Positions 4,760 through 7,534 of a DNA stretch of 7,534 nt are shown here, one piece after another. The position numbers and the translations under genes are program-made. The stretch spans positions 1 through 7,534 of the forward strand of contig DUES01000222.1 of assembly GCA_011192055.1 (NCBI GenBank). The letters run 5' to 3'. The notes under the pieces were generated by a model. The model searched no databases. It was not told the DNA's origin and was given only the letters and a program-made list of their open reading frames with translations. This DNA is from Dehalococcoidia bacterium (GTDB taxonomy: Bacteria; Chloroflexota; Dehalococcoidia; Dehalococcoidales; Fen-1064). Position 1 is the stretch's first letter, and each line of letters begins with the position of its first letter.

Positions 4760-7054
4760 ATGGATACTTCATTATTTCTCCGGGAGATAAAGACCCAGGC
4801 AGGCTATAACGACCAGGTTGTCCACATCGAGCATATTCCGGCTCGCACCGCAGTCCATGGTGAACTGGAACAATCTCTGACTGCACCGCTGCAGGAGTCA
4901 CTGGCAAAGCGCGGCCTGTTACCACTGTACCTTCACCAGGCCGAGGCGGTGAATTTAGTACGCCGTGGCAGCAACGTAATGGTGGCCACAGCCAGTGCCA
5001 GCGGAAAGACACTTTGTTATAACATCCCCGTCATCCAGGCAATGCTTACCGAACCGGATACCCGTTTCCTGTACCTTTTCCCCACCAAGGCACTGGCGCA
5101 GGACCAGCTTCGGACCCTCGGAGAACTGTGTTCCGGTGATGAGTTTGCCACCTTTGACGGTGACACACCATCGAGCGAACGTGCCGATATCAGGAGCCGG
5201 ACCCGGATTGTGCTCTCCAACCCTGATATGCTCCACCTCGGTATACTGCCAAACCACCGGCAGTGGTCCCGTATGCTGCGCCACCTGCGCTACGTGGTTA
5301 TCGATGAAGCCCACGTCTACCGCGGCGTTTTCGGCTCTCACCTGACCGGCGTACTGCGCCGGCTGCGCCGCCTGTGCCGCATCTACGGTTCGGAACCGCA
5401 GTTTATCTGCTCTTCAGCCACCATTGCCAATCCCGGGGAACATGCCGAACAACTGACGGGACTGCCGTTTGTCGTGGTGGACAGTGACGGTGCTCCCCGC
5501 AGCGGAAAGGACTTTGTTTTCTGGAACCCACCACTTATCGATGCTGCAAAGAGTACCCGCCGCAGTGCCAACACCGAGGCTACCAACCTTTTCACGGCGC
5601 TGGTCAGCAGGGGAATACGTACCCTTACTTTTACGCGTACACGCCGCCTTACGGAGCTTATCTATACCTACTCACGGGACAGGCTGGCCTCCGCAGACCC
5701 TCTGCTTGCCGGACGAATCAAGTCTTACCGCGCAGGCTATCTTCCGAAGGAAAGACGGAAAATAGAGCAGCAGCTTTTCAGCGGCAAACTCCTGGGAGTA
5801 GTCGCCACCACTGCTCTTGAACTCGGTATCGATATCGGGAACCTGGAAGCAACCGTGTTGACCGGCTATCCGGGGAGTATCGCCAGCACCTGGCAGCAGG
5901 CCGGCAGGAGCGGCCGTGGTAAAGAGCAGTCCTTAAGCTTCCTCATCGGACTGGACGGCCCCCTCGACCAGTACCTCATGCGTCACCCCGAGTTCTTCTT
6001 TAAGAGCAGCTTTGAGAATGCCCTTGTTAACCCGGACAATCCTTACATAGCCCGGGCACACCTGCTGTGTGCTGCGTGGGAAATGCCACTGAGTAAGGAT
6101 GACGAAGAATTCTTCGGAGAGACGCTGGAAAGGGAAGGGGCTGAACTGGAAAAACGGGGAGCATTAAGGGAGCGCCGTGGACGGCTGTATATCTCACCGG
6201 CAATTGCTCACCCGGCGCAGAGCATCAGCATACGTTCAACCTCCGGGGAGAACTACAGCATCATGGACTCCGGGACAAACACCCTGCTGGAAACAATCGA
6301 GGACAGCGTCGCTTTTTTTCAGATACATCCCGGGGCAGTTTACCTGCACCAGGGTGAGGCTTTTATTATTAATGCTCTGGATATCGCCAGCCGGACCGCA
6401 TATGCAGACAGGATTGAAGCAAACTACTACACCCAGTGCAAAGACCTTACCGACCTGCACATCCTCAGGAAAAGGCGTGAGAAACAGACCAGGCGGGCAT
6501 GGGTGCACCTGGGAGAGGTGGAGGTTACCACCACCGTAGTAGGCTACAGGAGAAAGGCACAGTTTACGGATGAAGTCCTGGGGGAAGAACCCCTGGAGTT
6601 GCCTCCGCAGCACTTTCCCACGGTTGCACTCTGGTTTGACCTCCCGGATGAAGCAATCGCAGAAGTGGAAAGAGAAAAACTGGACCTGGCAGGCGGACTG
6701 CATGCTGTGGAACATGCCGCAATTGGTATTCTGCCCCTCTTTGCCCTGTGTGACCGCAACGATATCGGCGGATTGTCTACAGTCCTGCACCCGGATACAA
6801 ACAAAGCCCAGGTATTTATCCATGACGGTCATCCCGGCGGCATCGGTATTGCCGAAAAGGGCTATGAACTGATAACACAATTATGGGAAGCCACGCTTAA
6901 GGTTATTAACGAGTGTCCCTGCCTGGAGGGCTGCCCGAGTTGCATCCAGTCACCCAAGTGTGGCAATAATAATAAACCGCTGGACAAAAAAGCAGCCCGA
7001 CTGCTGCTTGAAGGATTGCTGTATACTATCATTGACGGTCAGGAGGACAGATGA
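4760..7054 (+). CDS. DEAH-box helicase of the MrfA/YprA/Hrq1 family with DUF1998 domain
   Basis: A cytoplasmic ATP-dependent DNA helicase, probably for DNA repair; B. subtilis MrfA acts on mitomycin-type lesions and yeast Hrq1 is a relative. The 764-residue length fits MrfA at about 750. N-terminal cues are HIPAR (25-29) and LYLHQAEAV (56-64). First RecA domain: motif I ATASASGKT (76-84), Ia FPTKALAQDQ (107-116), II DEAH (182-185), III SAT (219-221). Second RecA domain: LTFTRTRRLTELIYTY (289-304), motif V ATTALELGIDIGN (349-361), motif VI QQAGRSGR (379-386). After a probable winged-helix region comes DUF1998, with GGLHAVEHAAIGILPL (645-660), CDRNDIGG and HDGHPGGIGIAEKGYE. The terminal cluster Cys719, 721, 725, 728 and 734 should bind zinc. 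All motifs are intact. Only a weak AGAGA precedes the start, but the N-terminus aligns with the family. No MrfB-like exonuclease gene is in view. Confidence 0.92.
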   Translation: MDTSLFLREIKTQAGYNDQVVHIEHIPARTAVHGELEQSLTAPLQESLAKRGLLPLYLHQAEAVNLVRRGSNVMVATASASGKTLCYNIPVIQAMLTEPDTRFLYLFPTKALAQDQLRTLGELCSGDEFATFDGDTPSSERADIRSRTRIVLSNPDMLHLGILPNHRQWSRMLRHLRYVVIDEAHVYRGVFGSHLTGVLRRLRRLCRIYGSEPQFICSSATIANPGEHAEQLTGLPFVVVDSDGAPRSGKDFVFWNPPLIDAAKSTRRSANTEATNLFTALVSRGIRTLTFTRTRRLTELIYTYSRDRLASADPLLAGRIKSYRAGYLPKERRKIEQQLFSGKLLGVVATTALELGIDIGNLEATVLTGYPGSIASTWQQAGRSGRGKEQSLSFLIGLDGPLDQYLMRHPEFFFKSSFENALVNPDNPYIARAHLLCAAWEMPLSKDDEEFFGETLEREGAELEKRGALRERRGRLYISPAIAHPAQSISIRSTSGENYSIMDSGTNTLLETIEDSVAFFQIHPGAVYLHQGEAFIINALDIASRTAYADRIEANYYTQCKDLTDLHILRKRREKQTRRAWVHLGEVEVTTTVVGYRRKAQFTDEVLGEEPLELPPQHFPTVALWFDLPDEAIAEVEREKLDLAGGLHAVEHAAIGILPLFALCDRNDIGGLSTVLHPDTNKAQVFIHDGHPGGIGIAEKGYELITQLWEATLKVINECPCLEGCPSCIQSPKCGNNNKPLDKKAARLLLEGLLYTIIDGQEDR
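7041..7046 (+). promoter_or_regulatory. Perfect AGGAGG ribosome binding site for lgt inside the helicase end
   Basis: AGGAGG lies four bases before the ATG at 7051 and within the last helicase codons. With the ATGA stop/start overlap it shows that lgt is translationally coupled to the helicase gene. Confidence 0.7.
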
Positions 7055-7534
7055 TTGAGATAGGTATAGACCCGATAGCTTTTACGATAGGAACGATCAG
7101 TATCCGCTGGTACGGTATTTTCATTGCCCTGGCCATAATCTGGATTGTGGGTTGGCTGGTATGGCATACAAAGAAAGGGGCCAAAACAACATATGACACC
7201 GTCTTCGCCGTGGCGCTGGTGGGTATTCCTTCAGGCATAATCTTCGCGAGGTTGATCCACGTTATCGATAATATAGTAGTCGCCAAACTGCACCCGGAGC
7301 TTGTTCTTATTGGCTCGGTGATTGATTACACACAGGAACCCGGAAGAATACTTGGTGGGGATGGATTGACCGCTTACGGTGCGGTACTTGGTGCTTCGCT
7401 GGGTATCTGGATCTACTGCAAAATTGCCAAAGTAAAAATCGGTTACTTCTTTGACCTGCTGGCCCCGGCAGTAGTTGTAGCACAAGCCGTAATTGGCAGG
7501 ATAGGCTGCACTCTGAACGGCTGCTGCTACGGTC
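7051..7534 (+). CDS. lgt: Prolipoprotein diacylglyceryl transferase, N-terminal part (cut by window edge)
   Basis: Lgt transfers diacylglycerol from phosphatidylglycerol to the lipobox cysteine of prolipoproteins; it is an integral inner-membrane enzyme. The visible 161 residues show the family entry FTIGTISIRWYGIFIALAI (11-29, with the conserved RWYG at 19-22). Hydrophobic segments follow at about 22-38, 50-70 and 107-123, then LLAPAVVVAQAVIGRIG (136-152), and the Lgt signature ends GRIGCTLNGCCYG (149-161) at the window edge. Two positions differ from E. coli: the HG of the HGG loop (His103) is Y109-G110, and Asn146 of GRIGN corresponds to Cys153. The cysteine-rich signature is, as I recall, typical of one Lgt subgroup, so this need not mean loss of function. 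ATG overlaps the helicase stop by 4 bp. Confidence 0.88.
   Translation, partial: MIEIGIDPIAFTIGTISIRWYGIFIALAIIWIVGWLVWHTKKGAKTTYDTVFAVALVGIPSGIIFARLIHVIDNIVVAKLHPELVLIGSVIDYTQEPGRILGGDGLTAYGAVLGASLGIWIYCKIAKVKIGYFFDLLAPAVVVAQAVIGRIGCTLNGCCYG

Noticed and set aside
6236..6880. Long minus-strand open frame of 214 codons
   Set aside because: It lies entirely inside the helicase gene, antisense to the conserved DUF1998 region. Its translation is rich in Cys, Gly and Val without domain cues, and no ribosome binding site was seen.

Overview
The window (7,534 bp, mixed GC, about half G+C by eye) reads as bacterial chromosome with five complete genes and two genes cut by the window edges. The Lgt-type lipoprotein enzyme, the coding style, the compact XRE regulator with its RQQTISEWE recognition region, and the GATTGC...GCAATGACG intergenic repeats all suggest an uncultured Chloroflexota bacterium, perhaps Dehalococcoidia. 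That placement is an inference from memory of related proteins and was not tested by a search. I saw no rRNA, tRNA, CRISPR array, IS element or phage gene.

Left part (1-967): the N-terminal 209 residues of a soluble PAS-domain signalling protein run leftward off the window edge. It is separated by a non-coding gap of about 340 bp from a rightward homoserine dehydrogenase gene. The gap holds a good sigma70-type promoter for that gene and two inverted repeats nearer the PAS gene.

Middle part (968-4098): homoserine dehydrogenase (hom, with a C-terminal ACT domain) converges with a leftward gene for a secreted, membrane-anchored protein made of four IPT/TIG-like domains plus a fibronectin-type-III-like domain. 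Only 18 bp separate the two stop codons. Upstream of the IPT gene is a divergent intergenic region packed with signals: a leftward promoter, two degenerate copies of an imperfect-palindrome repeat, a perfect 14-bp palindrome, and a rightward promoter overlapped by an inverted repeat.

Right part (4099-7534): a same-strand run of four genes encodes a small XRE-family DNA-binding protein (probably leaderless and perhaps self-regulated), a DUF503/YlxP-family protein, a DEAH-box helicase of the MrfA/YprA/Hrq1 family with a C-terminal DUF1998 cysteine cluster, and the start of Lgt, which overlaps the helicase stop by 4 bp. This looks like one transcription unit mixing regulation, a DUF503 protein, DNA repair and lipoprotein modification. 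I see no clear evidence for a wholly new system. The best leads are the regulatory architecture before the XRE gene, the unusual gene grouping, and residue changes in the HSD and Lgt active-site regions.
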